Program-made: the position numbers and the translations under genes
Shown: piece by piece, positions 34,362-43,110 of the stretch
Layout: each line of letters starts with the position of its first letter
Position numbering within the stretch: position 1 is the first letter of the stretch
Assembly (NCBI GenBank): GCA_963756525.1
Contig: CAVWNR010000009.1
Location: 496,001 to 560,000, forward strand
From: CAVWNR01 sp963756525
GTDB taxonomy: Bacteria > Actinomycetota > Actinomycetes > Mycobacteriales > Jatrophihabitantaceae
DNA length: 64,000 nt
Reading direction: 5' to 3'
Notes under the pieces: generated by a model
The model's database searches: none
What the model was told of the DNA's origin: nothing
What the model saw: the letters and a program-made list of their open reading frames with translations, nothing else

Positions 34362-35942
34362 TCAGTGGGCGAAGTGGCGGGTGCCGGTCAGGTACATGGC
34401 GACGCCCGCCTCGGCGGCCGCGTCGATCGAGAGCTGGTCGCGGATCGACCCGCCGGGCTGGACCACCGCGCGCACGCCGGCGTCGAGGAGCACCTGCAGC
34501 GCGTCGGGGAACGGGAAGTAGGCATCGGACGCGGCGACGGCGCCGCGGGCCCGGTCACCGGCCCGGGCCACAGCGAGCCGCGCGGCGTCGAGCCGGTTCA
34601 CCTGCCCCATGCCGACACCGACGGTCGCGCGGTCGTCGGCGAGAACGATCGCGTTCGACTTCACCCCGCGCACGGCCCGCCAGGCGAACGCGAGGTCGCG
34701 CAGCACCGCCGCCTCGACCGGCGTCCCGCAGGCCAGCGTCCAGCTCGCCGCATCGTCGCCGGCGGCGTCGATGCGGTCAGCTGACTGAACGAGCAGGCCG
34801 CCGGAAACCGGCCGCAACTCCATACCCGGCTGCTCCGGGACGGCCGCGGCGACGAGCACGCGCAGATTCCTCCTGCGCAGCAGGATGTCCACTGCGCCGT
34901 CGTCGTAGCCCGGCGCGACGATCACCTCGGTGAAGATCTCGGCGACCTGCTCGGCCATCGCCATGCTCACCGGTCGGTTGCCGGCGATCACGCCGCCGTA
35001 CGCGCTTTCCGGGTCGCAGGCGTGCGCTTTGCGGTGCGCCTCTGCGATGTCGCCAGTGTCGGCGCTAGCGATCGCGATGCCGCACGGGTTGGCGTGCTTG
35101 ACGACGGCGACGCACGGCTCGACGAAGTCGTAGGCCGCCCGCCGGGCCGCATCGGCGTCGATGTAGTTGTTGTAGCTCATCTCCTTGCCCGAGAGCTGCT
35201 CGGCCTGTGCGATTCCCACCGCGTCATGCGAGACGTAGAGCGCGGCGCGCTGGTGCGGGTTCTCGCCGTAGCGCAGGACGGCGGCGCGCTCCCAGTGCGC
35301 GGCGATCCAGCCCGGGAAACCGCTGGAGACGCCGCCCACCTCGTCGTCCGGGGCGACGACGTTGCCGAGCCAGCTGGCCACCGCGATGTCGTAGGCCGCG
35401 GTATGCCGGAACGCCTGCGCGGCCAGCCGCTGGCGCGTCTCGAGATCGAATCCACCGGCGCCGACCGCGGTGAGCACGTCCGGGTAGAGCGCCGGATTGG
35501 TGACGACCGCGATCGATGCGTGGTTCTTAGCGCTCGCCCGCACCATGGCCGGGCCGCCGATGTCGATCTGCTCGATCACATCGAGGGCCGCCGCGCCCGA
35601 GGCCACCGTGTCGGCGAATGGATACAGGTTGGACACCAGTAGCTGGAAGGTCTCGATGCCCAGGCTGCGCACCGTCGCGACATGCTCGGCGTCGCCCTGG
35701 TCGGCCAGCAGCCCGGCGTGGATGTGCGGGTGGAGCGTCTTCACCCGCCCGCCGAGGATCTCCGGGAACCCGGTGACCTCCTCCACCGGCGTGACCGGCA
35801 GGCCGAGCCCACGGATATGCGCGGCGGTCGTGCCGGTCGACACGATCTCGACGCCGGCTTCGGCCAGGCCGCGGGCCAGCTCGTCCAGGCCGCTCTTGTC
35901 ATAGACGCTGATCAGCGCCCGCCGGATGCGCACTCTGCTCAT
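34362..35942 (-). CDS. purH: Bifunctional AICAR transformylase / IMP cyclohydrolase
   Basis: Last two steps of de novo purine synthesis. The 526-residue protein has an N-terminal MGS-like IMP cyclohydrolase domain (RRALISVYDKSGLDELARGL, residues about 1-145) and a C-terminal AICAR transformylase domain with LRYGENPHQRAALY, the K-H pair in AVVKHANPCGIA near residue 280, and SDAYFPFPD near residue 490. The ATG at 35942 is the last base set of a 32-bp tandem repeat array and overlaps the stop of the fifth mini-ORF (ATGA), so purH translation seems to be entered through that relay from purN. Confidence 0.96.
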   Translation of the reverse strand: MSRVRIRRALISVYDKSGLDELARGLAEAGVEIVSTGTTAAHIRGLGLPVTPVEEVTGFPEILGGRVKTLHPHIHAGLLADQGDAEHVATVRSLGIETFQLLVSNLYPFADTVASGAAALDVIEQIDIGGPAMVRASAKNHASIAVVTNPALYPDVLTAVGAGGFDLETRQRLAAQAFRHTAAYDIAVASWLGNVVAPDDEVGGVSSGFPGWIAAHWERAAVLRYGENPHQRAALYVSHDAVGIAQAEQLSGKEMSYNNYIDADAARRAAYDFVEPCVAVVKHANPCGIAIASADTGDIAEAHRKAHACDPESAYGGVIAGNRPVSMAMAEQVAEIFTEVIVAPGYDDGAVDILLRRRNLRVLVAAAVPEQPGMELRPVSGGLLVQSADRIDAAGDDAASWTLACGTPVEAAVLRDLAFAWRAVRGVKSNAIVLADDRATVGVGMGQVNRLDAARLAVARAGDRARGAVAASDAYFPFPDALQVLLDAGVRAVVQPGGSIRDQLSIDAAAEAGVAMYLTGTRHFAH

Positions 35943-36102
35943 TGCTCGCTCCGCAAGCGTCGCTCGGTGCTCATTGCTCGCTCCGCAAGCGTCGCTCGGT
36001 GCTCATTGCTCGCTCCGCAAGCGTCGCTCGGTGCTCATTGCTCGCTCCGCAAGCGTCGCTCGGTGCTCATTGCTCGCTCCGCAAGCGTCGCTCGGTGCTC
36101 AT
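35936..36102 (-). repeat. Five 32-bp tandem repeats forming a mini-ORF relay between purN and purH
   Basis: The unit TGCTCATTGCTCGCTCCGCA plus AGCGTCGCTCGG (plus-strand sense) occurs five times exactly, at 35936, 35968, 36000, 36032 and 36064, with a 7-base partial at 36096. Read on the minus strand, each unit is an 11-codon ORF, MSTERRLRSEQ, ending in TGA; each TGA overlaps the next ATG by the ATGA arrangement, and GGAG sits 6 bases before each ATG. The first mini-ORF (36067-36102) overlaps the purN stop, the others are 36035-36070, 36003-36038, 35971-36006 and 35939-35974, and the last leads into the purH ATG at 35942. Confidence 0.95.
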
Positions 36103-36659
36103 AGCATCTCCTTGGCCAGGCGGCGAATCGTCTCGACGAACAGTGGCTTCTCCACGGTCTGGATGCGCGCGCGCAGCGTCTGCAGGTCGTCGCCGTCCTC
36201 GACCGGCACGGCAGCCTGAGCGATGATCGGGCCGGTGTCGACGCCCGCGTCGACCCAGTGCACGGTCACCCCGGAGATCTTGACGCCGCGCGCTAGCGTG
36301 TCGCGGATGGCGTGCGCTCCGGGGAACGCCGGCAGTAGCGACGGGTGGGTGTTGACCATCCGGAAGCGGCTGACCGTCTGCGGCGCGAGCAGGCGCATGA
36401 AGCCGGCGCATACGACCAGGTCCGGGCGGTGTCCGCCGATCGCGTCGGCGAACACCCGGTTCCACGAGTCGCGATCGGCGTATGCGGTCGGCGGGACGGC
36501 GAATGTCGGGATGTCCGCTTCGGCGGCGCGCGCCATCGCGGGGCAGCCGCGCAGGTCCGTCCCGGCGGCGACGACGAGCGGCCGCAATTCGGCGTCGTCC
36601 AGGATCGCCTGCAGCGTCGTGCCGGCGCCCGATGCGAGGACGACGAGGCGGGCCGGCAC
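36099..36659 (-). CDS. purN: Phosphoribosylglycinamide formyltransferase PurN
   Basis: Formyl-THF-dependent GAR transformylase of 186 residues in purine synthesis. It begins LVVLASGAGTTLQAIL, and has the catalytic block FMRLLAPQTVSRF, NTHPSLLPAFPGAHAI (catalytic Asn and His) and the aspartate in HWVDAGVDTGPI. The GTG at 36659 follows TAGGTT by 7 bases, so its mRNA is probably leaderless. Its stop overlaps the first of five mini-ORFs that lead to purH. Slightly short compared with the usual 190-215 residues, but complete. Confidence 0.95.
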   Translation of the reverse strand: MPARLVVLASGAGTTLQAILDDAELRPLVVAAGTDLRGCPAMARAAEADIPTFAVPPTAYADRDSWNRVFADAIGGHRPDLVVCAGFMRLLAPQTVSRFRMVNTHPSLLPAFPGAHAIRDTLARGVKISGVTVHWVDAGVDTGPIIAQAAVPVEDGDDLQTLRARIQTVEKPLFVETIRRLAKEML

Positions 36660-36666
36660 GCAGCAG

Positions 36667-36672
36667 AACCTA
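36667..36672 (-). promoter_or_regulatory. -10 box TAGGTT for leaderless purN
   Basis: Minus-strand TAGGTT lies exactly 7 bases before the purN GTG. It lies within the short gap between perM-like gene (stop at 36684) and purN, so purN-purH can be transcribed alone. Confidence 0.5.
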
Positions 36673-36683
36673 CCGGGACCGGC

Positions 36684-37946
36684 TCAGTGGTCGTCTCCGA
36701 CGGTGACCAGCTCGCCGGCGGGCTGCTCGACCTCCCTGGCCCGCTCGCGGCGCGCCACGACCCAGCGCCACAGCAGCCAGCCGGCCAGCAGCGGAAGGGT
36801 GATCGCCGCGATCTCACCGGCGACCGCGAGCCCGACCTGCCAGGCCGACCCGCCGACGGTACGCAGCCGGTGTGCTCCCACCCCGCCGCCGCCGAGCCAG
36901 GCGAGCAGGCCCATCGCCAGCCCGGCGGTGCCGGCGGCGAGCGCCGCGGCACGTATCGCGTGCCGGGCATCCTGGCGGGCGACCAGCTGCGCTACGACAC
37001 AGCCCGCGGCGAGCACGCTGAGCGCCATCCACGCCAACGCGACGACGTTCGCGCCGTGGCCGGTGGGCAGCGCGCCGAGCAGCGGGAACGCGGGCACCGT
37101 CCCCTGGCCGGTGGAGAACGCGTCGAACGTCGTCCCGGCGCCCACCGCGAACCCGGGCCCGCTGACATACGCGGCGCCGGCAACGGCGGCGTTCGGCGCG
37201 GACAGCACGCCGAGCAGCGCGACGGGGACCCCGGAGAAGCTTCCGCCGACCACCCGGGACAGATCCATGACCCGTCCGGCGTGCAGCACGAGGGATGCCG
37301 CGACCAGCAGGGCACCGGAGGCGAGGTAGACCGCGATCGCGGCGGCTCCCGCCCGCATCCCGTCCACGTCGGCGGCGCCCAGCCGCTCGACCACGCGCGG
37401 GCGCACCGCGGACGTCGCCACGAGCGACGCACCGGCCAGGCAGCCGAAGAGCACGAACCCGGCAGCACCCACGGTGAGCAGCGGCGCGGTCGTCGTCCCG
37501 AGCGACGCGAACGGCGCCATCACCATGCAGGCGAGGGCGTAGCAGGCCGCTTGAAGGGCGCCCGCCGCCGCGATCAGGTCGGTGCGCCGAACGGTAAGAC
37601 GCCGGCTCGTCTCGCCGAGCACCGCTCCGGCCCGCCAGGCGATAAGCCCGGCGAGCGCGACCATGCCGAGCGGGACGAACGCGACGTCGGTGCCGTCGAT
37701 CGTCATGCCGCCGTGCTGCGCGGCGAGGAAGCTCAGCAGTCCGGCACGCATGGCGGACGTCGGATGGCCGGAGACGCCCGCATTGGGCAGCCAGCAGACG
37801 ACCGCGACGCACACGCCCAGAGCTGCCCCGAGCGCCGCCGCCACCGCGCCGCTCCAGGCCGCGGTGCGCCACAGCGAGCGGCTGATCGACTCGGGTATGC
37901 CGCGCGGCGGGTCGGTCGTCGTGCCGCTGCGCGTGCTCACCCGCAC
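36684..37946 (-). CDS. DUF6350 (PerM-like) integral membrane protein
   Basis: A 420-residue polytopic membrane protein with about nine or ten hydrophobic segments separated by short loops and a basic C-terminal tail (WRWVVARRERAREVEQ). Position between the DUF5336 gene and purN and the overall character match Rv0955 (PerM) of M. tuberculosis, a membrane protein linked to cell division. Here note that gene order in transcription is purH-distal: perM-like precedes nothing in a coupled way, since purN lies 24 bases upstream on the same strand. The start is GTG at 37946 or 37940. Function is by analogy only. Confidence 0.75.
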   Translation of the reverse strand: MRVSTRSGTTTDPPRGIPESISRSLWRTAAWSGAVAAALGAALGVCVAVVCWLPNAGVSGHPTSAMRAGLLSFLAAQHGGMTIDGTDVAFVPLGMVALAGLIAWRAGAVLGETSRRLTVRRTDLIAAAGALQAACYALACMVMAPFASLGTTTAPLLTVGAAGFVLFGCLAGASLVATSAVRPRVVERLGAADVDGMRAGAAAIAVYLASGALLVAASLVLHAGRVMDLSRVVGGSFSGVPVALLGVLSAPNAAVAGAAYVSGPGFAVGAGTTFDAFSTGQGTVPAFPLLGALPTGHGANVVALAWMALSVLAAGCVVAQLVARQDARHAIRAAALAAGTAGLAMGLLAWLGGGGVGAHRLRTVGGSAWQVGLAVAGEIAAITLPLLAGWLLWRWVVARRERAREVEQPAGELVTVGDDH

Positions 37947-37997
37947 AGGCTGGCAAACCGATCGCGCTCATGGCGCCAGGCGCGCCGAGGCGTCGCG

Positions 37998-38888
37998 CTA
38001 ACTCGGGCGCTGGTCGTCCGGGTCGGTGGGTGGCTGCCCGCGGCCAGGCTCGGCCGTCCCGGTCTGCGACGGCTCGACCCGCGGCGGCGCAACCCCCGGC
38101 GGCTCAACCCGCGGTGGTGGCGAGGGCGCCCCGTAGCCGGGCGGCCGGGGCGGCTGCTGCGGTTGGCTCGGCGCGTAGGGCGACTGCGGCTGCGCGTAGC
38201 CCGGCTGCTGGGTCGGCAGGTACGGCGGCTGCGCCGGCGCCGGCTGGCCGTATCCGCCGGGCTGGCCATACCCCGGCTGCTGCTGGCCGTACCCGGGCTG
38301 CTGGCCGTAGCCCGACGGCGGCGGGTATCCGCCCGACTGGGGGTACCCCGCCGGCGGTGGGTAACCGGGCGGCGGGCCGTAGCCCGGGTAGCCGTACTGC
38401 TGCTGCGGACCGGGCTGCTGCGCCGCCGCCCACGACCGATCCGTCCCGCCGCCGCCGCCGATGACGAGCTGGCCCTGCGCCTGCAACCAGCCGGCGATGA
38501 GCACGCCCGCCTGCACGACGGCGGTGACCAGCTGCAGGATCAGTCCGATCTTGACGTCGTAGTCGTCACCCTCGCTGGTGATCAAGCCGATGGACACCAG
38601 CAGCGACGCCACGGCCGCCGCCGCCGGGATCAGCGTGGTCCGCGCCGACCGGTCGATCAGCACGATCGCGGCGAGCGCACCGGCGAGCACCGAGAGCCCG
38701 ATCGCCGCCGGGCCGGGGCTCCCGATGGCGTAGCCCTTCGCGTTCCCGCCGCCGGACACGCCGTACCAGTCGAGGAAGCCCCAGATGAACGACAGCACGC
38801 CGAGCCCGGCGCCGATGACGGCGAACAGCTGTCCCGTGCGCGCCGGCGCGGCGGGCGGTTGCGTCGACGGAACTCCGTAGCCGGTCAT
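37998..38888 (-). CDS. DUF5336 family membrane protein with Pro/Gly/Tyr-rich tail
   Basis: A 296-residue protein with two parts. Residues about 20-140 hold four membrane helices, starting GQLFAVIGAGLGVLSFIWGF. Residues about 155-296 are a disordered tail of GYPPP/GYGQQ-type repeats rich in Pro, Gln, Gly and Tyr. This matches actinobacterial DUF5336 proteins such as Rv0954, found beside sucD. The ATG at 38888 has GAGGAG 8 bases upstream; a GTG nine bases earlier overlaps that site. Starts 27 bases before sucD in the opposite order of transcription: sucC-sucD-this gene. Function unknown; such tails may organise envelope or division proteins. Confidence 0.82.
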   Translation of the reverse strand: MTGYGVPSTQPPAAPARTGQLFAVIGAGLGVLSFIWGFLDWYGVSGGGNAKGYAIGSPGPAAIGLSVLAGALAAIVLIDRSARTTLIPAAAAVASLLVSIGLITSEGDDYDVKIGLILQLVTAVVQAGVLIAGWLQAQGQLVIGGGGGTDRSWAAAQQPGPQQQYGYPGYGPPPGYPPPAGYPQSGGYPPPSGYGQQPGYGQQQPGYGQPGGYGQPAPAQPPYLPTQQPGYAQPQSPYAPSQPQQPPRPPGYGAPSPPPRVEPPGVAPPRVEPSQTGTAEPGRGQPPTDPDDQRPS

Positions 38889-38915
38889 GGAACCCACTCC
38901 TCGTCGGGATGGCCT

Positions 38916-39797
38916 TCAGCCGAGCAGTTCGCGCATCAGCCGCGCCGTCTCGGACGGCGTCTTGCCGACTTGCACGCCGGCCGCCTCCAGCGCCTCCTTC
39001 TTCGCTTGCGCGGTGCCCGACGAGCCGGAGACGATCGCGCCCGCGTGCCCCATCGTCTTTCCCTCCGGCGCGGTGAACCCGGCGACATAGCCCACCACCG
39101 GCTTGCTCACGTGCGCGCTGACGAACTCGGCGGCGCGCTCCTCGGCGTCCCCGCCGATCTCGCCGATCATGACGACCGCGTCGGTCTCCGGGTCGTCCTG
39201 GAACGCCGCCAGCGCGTCGATGTGCGTGGTGCCGATGATCGGGTCGCCGCCGATGCCGATCGCGGTCGAGAAGCCGATGTCGCGCAGCTCGTACATCATC
39301 TGGTAGGTCAGCGTGCCGGACTTCGACACCAGACCGATCCGGCCGGGCCCGGTGATATCCGCCGGGATGATGCCGGCGTTGGACTTGCCCGGGCTCGCGA
39401 CGCCCGGGCAGTTCGGCCCGACGATGCGGGTCTTGCCGCCGGCCGCGACCGCATGCGCCCAGAACGCGGCGCTGTCGTGCACCGCGATGCCCTCGGTGAT
39501 CACGACGCACAGGCCGATCGCCGCGTCGATCGCCTCGATCACGGCGTCCTTGGTGAACCGGGGCGGGACGAACACCACGCTGACGTCCGCGTCGGTGGCG
39601 TCCATCGCGTCGCGGACGGTGCCGAAGACCGGCACGGACCTCTCGCCGAAGTCGACCTTGTCGCCGGCCTTGCGCGGGTTGACCCCGCCGACGATGTTGG
39701 TGCCGGCCGCCAGCATCCGGGCGGTGTGTTTCATCCCCTCCGAGCCGGTCATCCCCTGCACGATGACCTTCGACTGCTCATTGAGAAAGATGCTCAT
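38916..39797 (-). CDS. sucD: Succinyl-CoA ligase alpha subunit
   Basis: CoA-binding subunit of succinyl-CoA synthetase, 293 residues. It begins SIFLNEQSKVIVQGMTGSEG (CoA-binding Rossmann loop), has GPNCPGVASPG near residue 125, and the phospho-histidine block GHAGAIVSGSSGTAQAK near residue 245. TCA-cycle substrate-level phosphorylation with SucC. Its ATG at 39797 overlaps the stop of an 11-codon mini-ORF that starts one base after the sucC stop, so translation of sucD is probably coupled through the mini-ORF. High confidence. Confidence 0.96.
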   Translation of the reverse strand: MSIFLNEQSKVIVQGMTGSEGMKHTARMLAAGTNIVGGVNPRKAGDKVDFGERSVPVFGTVRDAMDATDADVSVVFVPPRFTKDAVIEAIDAAIGLCVVITEGIAVHDSAAFWAHAVAAGGKTRIVGPNCPGVASPGKSNAGIIPADITGPGRIGLVSKSGTLTYQMMYELRDIGFSTAIGIGGDPIIGTTHIDALAAFQDDPETDAVVMIGEIGGDAEERAAEFVSAHVSKPVVGYVAGFTAPEGKTMGHAGAIVSGSSGTAQAKKEALEAAGVQVGKTPSETARLMRELLG

Positions 39798-39829
39798 GCT
39801 CGCTCCACAAGATGTCGCTCGGTCGCCAT
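39794..39829 (-). CDS. 11-codon coupling mini-ORF between sucC and sucD
   Basis: Minus-strand ATG to TGA frame reading MATERHLVERA. It starts one base after the sucC stop and its TGA overlaps the sucD ATG (ATGA). GGAG lies just before the sucD start, inside this ORF. Length, start (MxTER), GGAGCGAGC ending and ATGA exit are the same as in the purN-purH repeat units, so the two are diverged copies of one cassette. Whether the peptide itself does anything is unknown. Confidence 0.6.
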   Translation of the reverse strand: MATERHLVERA

Positions 39830-39830
39830 C

Positions 39831-41000
39831 TCACGCCTCCTGCTGGGCCAGCTCGGCAGCCCGATCGGCCGCTTGGTCCATCGTCTCGACCACCGTCACG
39901 AGCGGATGCGCCGCGTCGGCAAGGATCCGCCGCCCCTCGGCGACGTTGTTCCCGTCCAGCCGGACGACGAGCGGTTTGGTGGCCGAGTCGCCGAGCATCG
40001 ACAGCGCGGTAACGATGCCGTTCGCCACCTCGTCGCACGCGGTGATCCCGCCGAACACGTTGACGAAGACGCTGCGCACCGACGGGTCACCCAGCACGAT
40101 GTCCAGCCCGTTGGACATCACCTCGGCGGACGCGCCGCCGCCGATGTCGAGGAAGTTCGCCGGCTTCACGTCATCGTGCTTCTCCCCCGCGTAGGCGACG
40201 ACGTCCAGCGTCGACATGACCAGGCCGGCGCCGTTGCCGATGATGCCGACCTCGCCGTCGAGCTTGACGTAGTTGAGGTGCTTCGCCTTCGCCTTCTGCT
40301 CGAGCGGGTCAGTCGAGGCGACGTCGACGAACTCGGCGTTGCGGGGTTGGCGGAAGTTCGCGTTGTCGTCGAGTGTGACCTTGCCGTCGAGCGCCTTGAT
40401 GCTCCCGTCCGCGAGGCCGGCGAGCGGGTTGACCTCGACCAGCGTCGCGTCCGTGCCGACGAAGACCTGCCAGAGCTGGACCAGGATGTCGGCGACCTGG
40501 CCGGCGATCTCGTCCGGGAACTTCGCCGCGGCGGCGATCTCGCGGGCCTTGGCGGCGTCGACACCGGCCAGCGCGTCGACCGGCACCCTGGCCAGCGCCT
40601 CGGGACGCTCGACGGCCAGCTGCTCGATCTCCATGCCGCCCTCGTAGGACGCCATCGCGAGGTAGCTGCGGTTCCCCCGGTCGAGCAGGAACGAGACGTA
40701 GTACTCCTGCTCGATCTGCGCGCCCGGGTCGACGAGCACCCGGTGGACGGTGTGCCCCTTGATGTCCATGCCGAGGATCGAGCTCGCGGCTGCTTCGGCA
40801 TCAGCGGGCGTCTTCGCAACCTTGACACCGCCGGCCTTGCCGCGCCCGCCGGTCTTCACCTGCGCCTTGACGACCGTGACCCCGCCGAGCCGCTCGGCGA
40901 TCGCGCGCGCCTCGCCCGGCGTGCTGGCGACCTCGCCGAGGAGAACCGGAACGCCGTACTCCCGGAACAGCTGCTTTGCCTGGTACTCGAAGAGGTCCAC
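39831..41000 (-). CDS. sucC: Succinyl-CoA ligase beta subunit
   Basis: Nucleotide-binding subunit of succinyl-CoA synthetase, 389 residues. It begins MDLFEYQAKQLFREYGVPVL, has the ATP-grasp segments KAQVKTGGRGKAGGVK near residue 46 and EVNPLAG near residue 205, and GNGAGLVMSTLD near residue 265. GTG start at 41000 with GGGAG further upstream and a TAGGCT box about 40 bases before the start. It is the first gene of sucC-sucD, followed by DUF5336 and, on the same strand in the window, no break until the MCM-like gene upstream at 41089. Confidence 0.96.
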   Translation of the reverse strand: MDLFEYQAKQLFREYGVPVLLGEVASTPGEARAIAERLGGVTVVKAQVKTGGRGKAGGVKVAKTPADAEAAASSILGMDIKGHTVHRVLVDPGAQIEQEYYVSFLLDRGNRSYLAMASYEGGMEIEQLAVERPEALARVPVDALAGVDAAKAREIAAAAKFPDEIAGQVADILVQLWQVFVGTDATLVEVNPLAGLADGSIKALDGKVTLDDNANFRQPRNAEFVDVASTDPLEQKAKAKHLNYVKLDGEVGIIGNGAGLVMSTLDVVAYAGEKHDDVKPANFLDIGGGASAEVMSNGLDIVLGDPSVRSVFVNVFGGITACDEVANGIVTALSMLGDSATKPLVVRLDGNNVAEGRRILADAAHPLVTVVETMDQAADRAAELAQQEA

Positions 41001-41088
41001 GGTGCCGTCCGTTCTCCCGTCGTGAGTGGGGCGAGCCTATTCCGGCGGCACGCCGCCAACCTGCCGGGGAGCCGGCGTGAGACCCGCC

Positions 41089-41493
<405 letters not shown>

Positions 41494-41586
41494 GACCCCA
41501 CCTTCGCTGCACTCGCGCTCGATCCAGCCGGTCTCGGCCACTCGCGAGCGTATGCCCGTCCTCGCCTGCGCGGGCGCGGAGGCCGC

Positions 41587-41655
41587 GATCAGCTCTTCCC
41601 CGCGGATGACCGGTTCCACGCCCGGCAGGCGGTCAGCAACGGGGAAAACGTGATC
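41587..41655. repeat. Dispersed intergenic palindrome, family A copy 2
   Basis: Left arm GATCAGCTCTTCCCCG and right arm CGGGGAAAACGTGATC are inverted copies with several mismatches on the left, around a 36-base spacer. The arms match those at 18160-18227 (right arm GGGGAAAACGTGATC is identical to the inverse of that copy's left arm). It lies between divergent genes, as does copy 1. Confidence 0.75.
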
Positions 41656-41766
41656 GGCAGCCGTTCTTAACTAGCTGTGCCAGCGTGGTCGTCGGATTTG
41701 ACCGCCCCGCGGGCGGTTCGGGACTCTTGGTCCCGATCACCCGGTACCGGACGCGCTGAGGAGACC

Positions 41767-43110
41767 ATGGCGACCACCGAGCTGGCGCGGTCGCCATACG
41801 GCGCCGAGCCCGACCGGCCGGTGCTCGCCGGATGGCGGCTGCCGCGGCAGCTGAGCGCCGATACCGGCCGCGGGGTGACCCTCAGCTGGCTGGCCAGCCG
41901 GGCGCTCACCGTCGCGCTGATGGGCCTGTGGCAGCAGAGCGTCTCAGGCGACGTCACGTACTACGCCCGCAACCTGCACCTGCTCTTTGCCGGCGGCGGC
42001 GTGCGCGGCGTGCTGCAGGAGTACCCGCTGCCGGTGCTGAGCATCATGCTGCCGCAGTACCTGCTCGGCGCGCTGAACGAGATCGCCTTCACCGTGCTCT
42101 TCGGGCTGTCCATGCTGGCGGTGGACGCGCTGTTCACCGCCGTCGTCTGGCGTTCCGGCGGCCGGCGGCGCACCCCGGCGTTGCGCTTCTGGCTGTGGTT
42201 CGTGCCACTGCTCGGGCCGATGGCGTTCTTCCGCTTCGACCTGGTGACGGCCGTGCTCGCCGGCTGCGCGGTGCTGGCCGCGGGTCGCCGCCCGGCGCTT
42301 GCCGGCGTGCTGACGGCCGCCGGCGCCGCGCTCAAGCTCTGGCCCGCGGTCATGCTGCCGATTTTCCTGCTGCGGCGCGGCGGCCGGCGGGCGGTGCTGG
42401 CCGGCTTCGCCGGCGCGGGCCTTTCCGTCCTGGTCGTGAGCGTGCTGGTCGGTGGCGGCGGGCGGCTGCTCTCCCCGCTGCGCTGGCAGGCCGACCGGGG
42501 GCTGCAGATCGAGTCGGTGCCGGCGCTGCCGCTGATGATCGGTCACGCCATCCATCCGCGCGGCACCTGGCGGGTGGACATCAGCCAGTACAAGGCATAT
42601 GAGATCTTCGGCGCCGGCGTGGGTGCCGTCACCGCGCTGACGACGTGGCTCACCGTGGCCGGGCTGGCGCTGCTCGGCTGGCTCTGGCTGCGCGCCTACC
42701 GGCGGCCGGCCGTCGGCGCCGAGACGCTGGGCTGGATGTTCCTGGCCACCGCGAGCGTCGTCACGATCACCAACAAGACGCTGAGCCCGCAGTACCTGCT
42801 CTGGCTGGCCGGCCCGCTCGCCGCACTGCTGCTGGCCGCGCCCGGCGCGCGGCTGCCGCGCCGCGCGGCCCGGCTGCTGCTGGTCGTCGCGGTGCTGACC
42901 CAGGTGATCTACCCGACGATGTACGGATACCTGCTGGGCGTGCGGTCGCTCACCCTGTCGGTGACGGCGGTGCTGGCACTTCGCGACGGGCTGCTCGTCT
43001 GGCTCGCCTTCCTCGCCTGCCGGCAGGTGTACCGGCAGACGAGGCCCGCGCCGAGCGCGAAGGCGGCCGTTGCGACGGGTGCCGCGGCGCCGGCGCCCGA
43101 GCCGCGGTGA
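41767..43110 (+). CDS. DUF2029-type polytopic glycosyltransferase (GT87-like)
   Basis: A 447-residue integral membrane protein with about ten hydrophobic segments. The region GPMAFFRFDLVTAVLAGCA near residue 160, with an Arg-Phe-Asp motif in an outer loop, and LKLWPAVMLPIFLLRRGG near residue 200 are typical of DUF2029/GT87 proteins, which include polyprenyl-phosphate-dependent mannosyltransferases of actinobacteria. Donor and acceptor are not readable. GAGGAG precedes the ATG. Its stop overlaps the GTG of the next gene (GTGA), so the two membrane proteins are co-translated. Confidence 0.78.
   Translation: MATTELARSPYGAEPDRPVLAGWRLPRQLSADTGRGVTLSWLASRALTVALMGLWQQSVSGDVTYYARNLHLLFAGGGVRGVLQEYPLPVLSIMLPQYLLGALNEIAFTVLFGLSMLAVDALFTAVVWRSGGRRRTPALRFWLWFVPLLGPMAFFRFDLVTAVLAGCAVLAAGRRPALAGVLTAAGAALKLWPAVMLPIFLLRRGGRRAVLAGFAGAGLSVLVVSVLVGGGGRLLSPLRWQADRGLQIESVPALPLMIGHAIHPRGTWRVDISQYKAYEIFGAGVGAVTALTTWLTVAGLALLGWLWLRAYRRPAVGAETLGWMFLATASVVTITNKTLSPQYLLWLAGPLAALLLAAPGARLPRRAARLLLVVAVLTQVIYPTMYGYLLGVRSLTLSVTAVLALRDGLLVWLAFLACRQVYRQTRPAPSAKAAVATGAAAPAPEPR

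Noticed and set aside
35936..36102. CRISPR-like array of regular repeats
   Set aside because: The 32-bp units abut with no spacers, there are no cas genes, and the units encode an in-frame mini-ORF relay.
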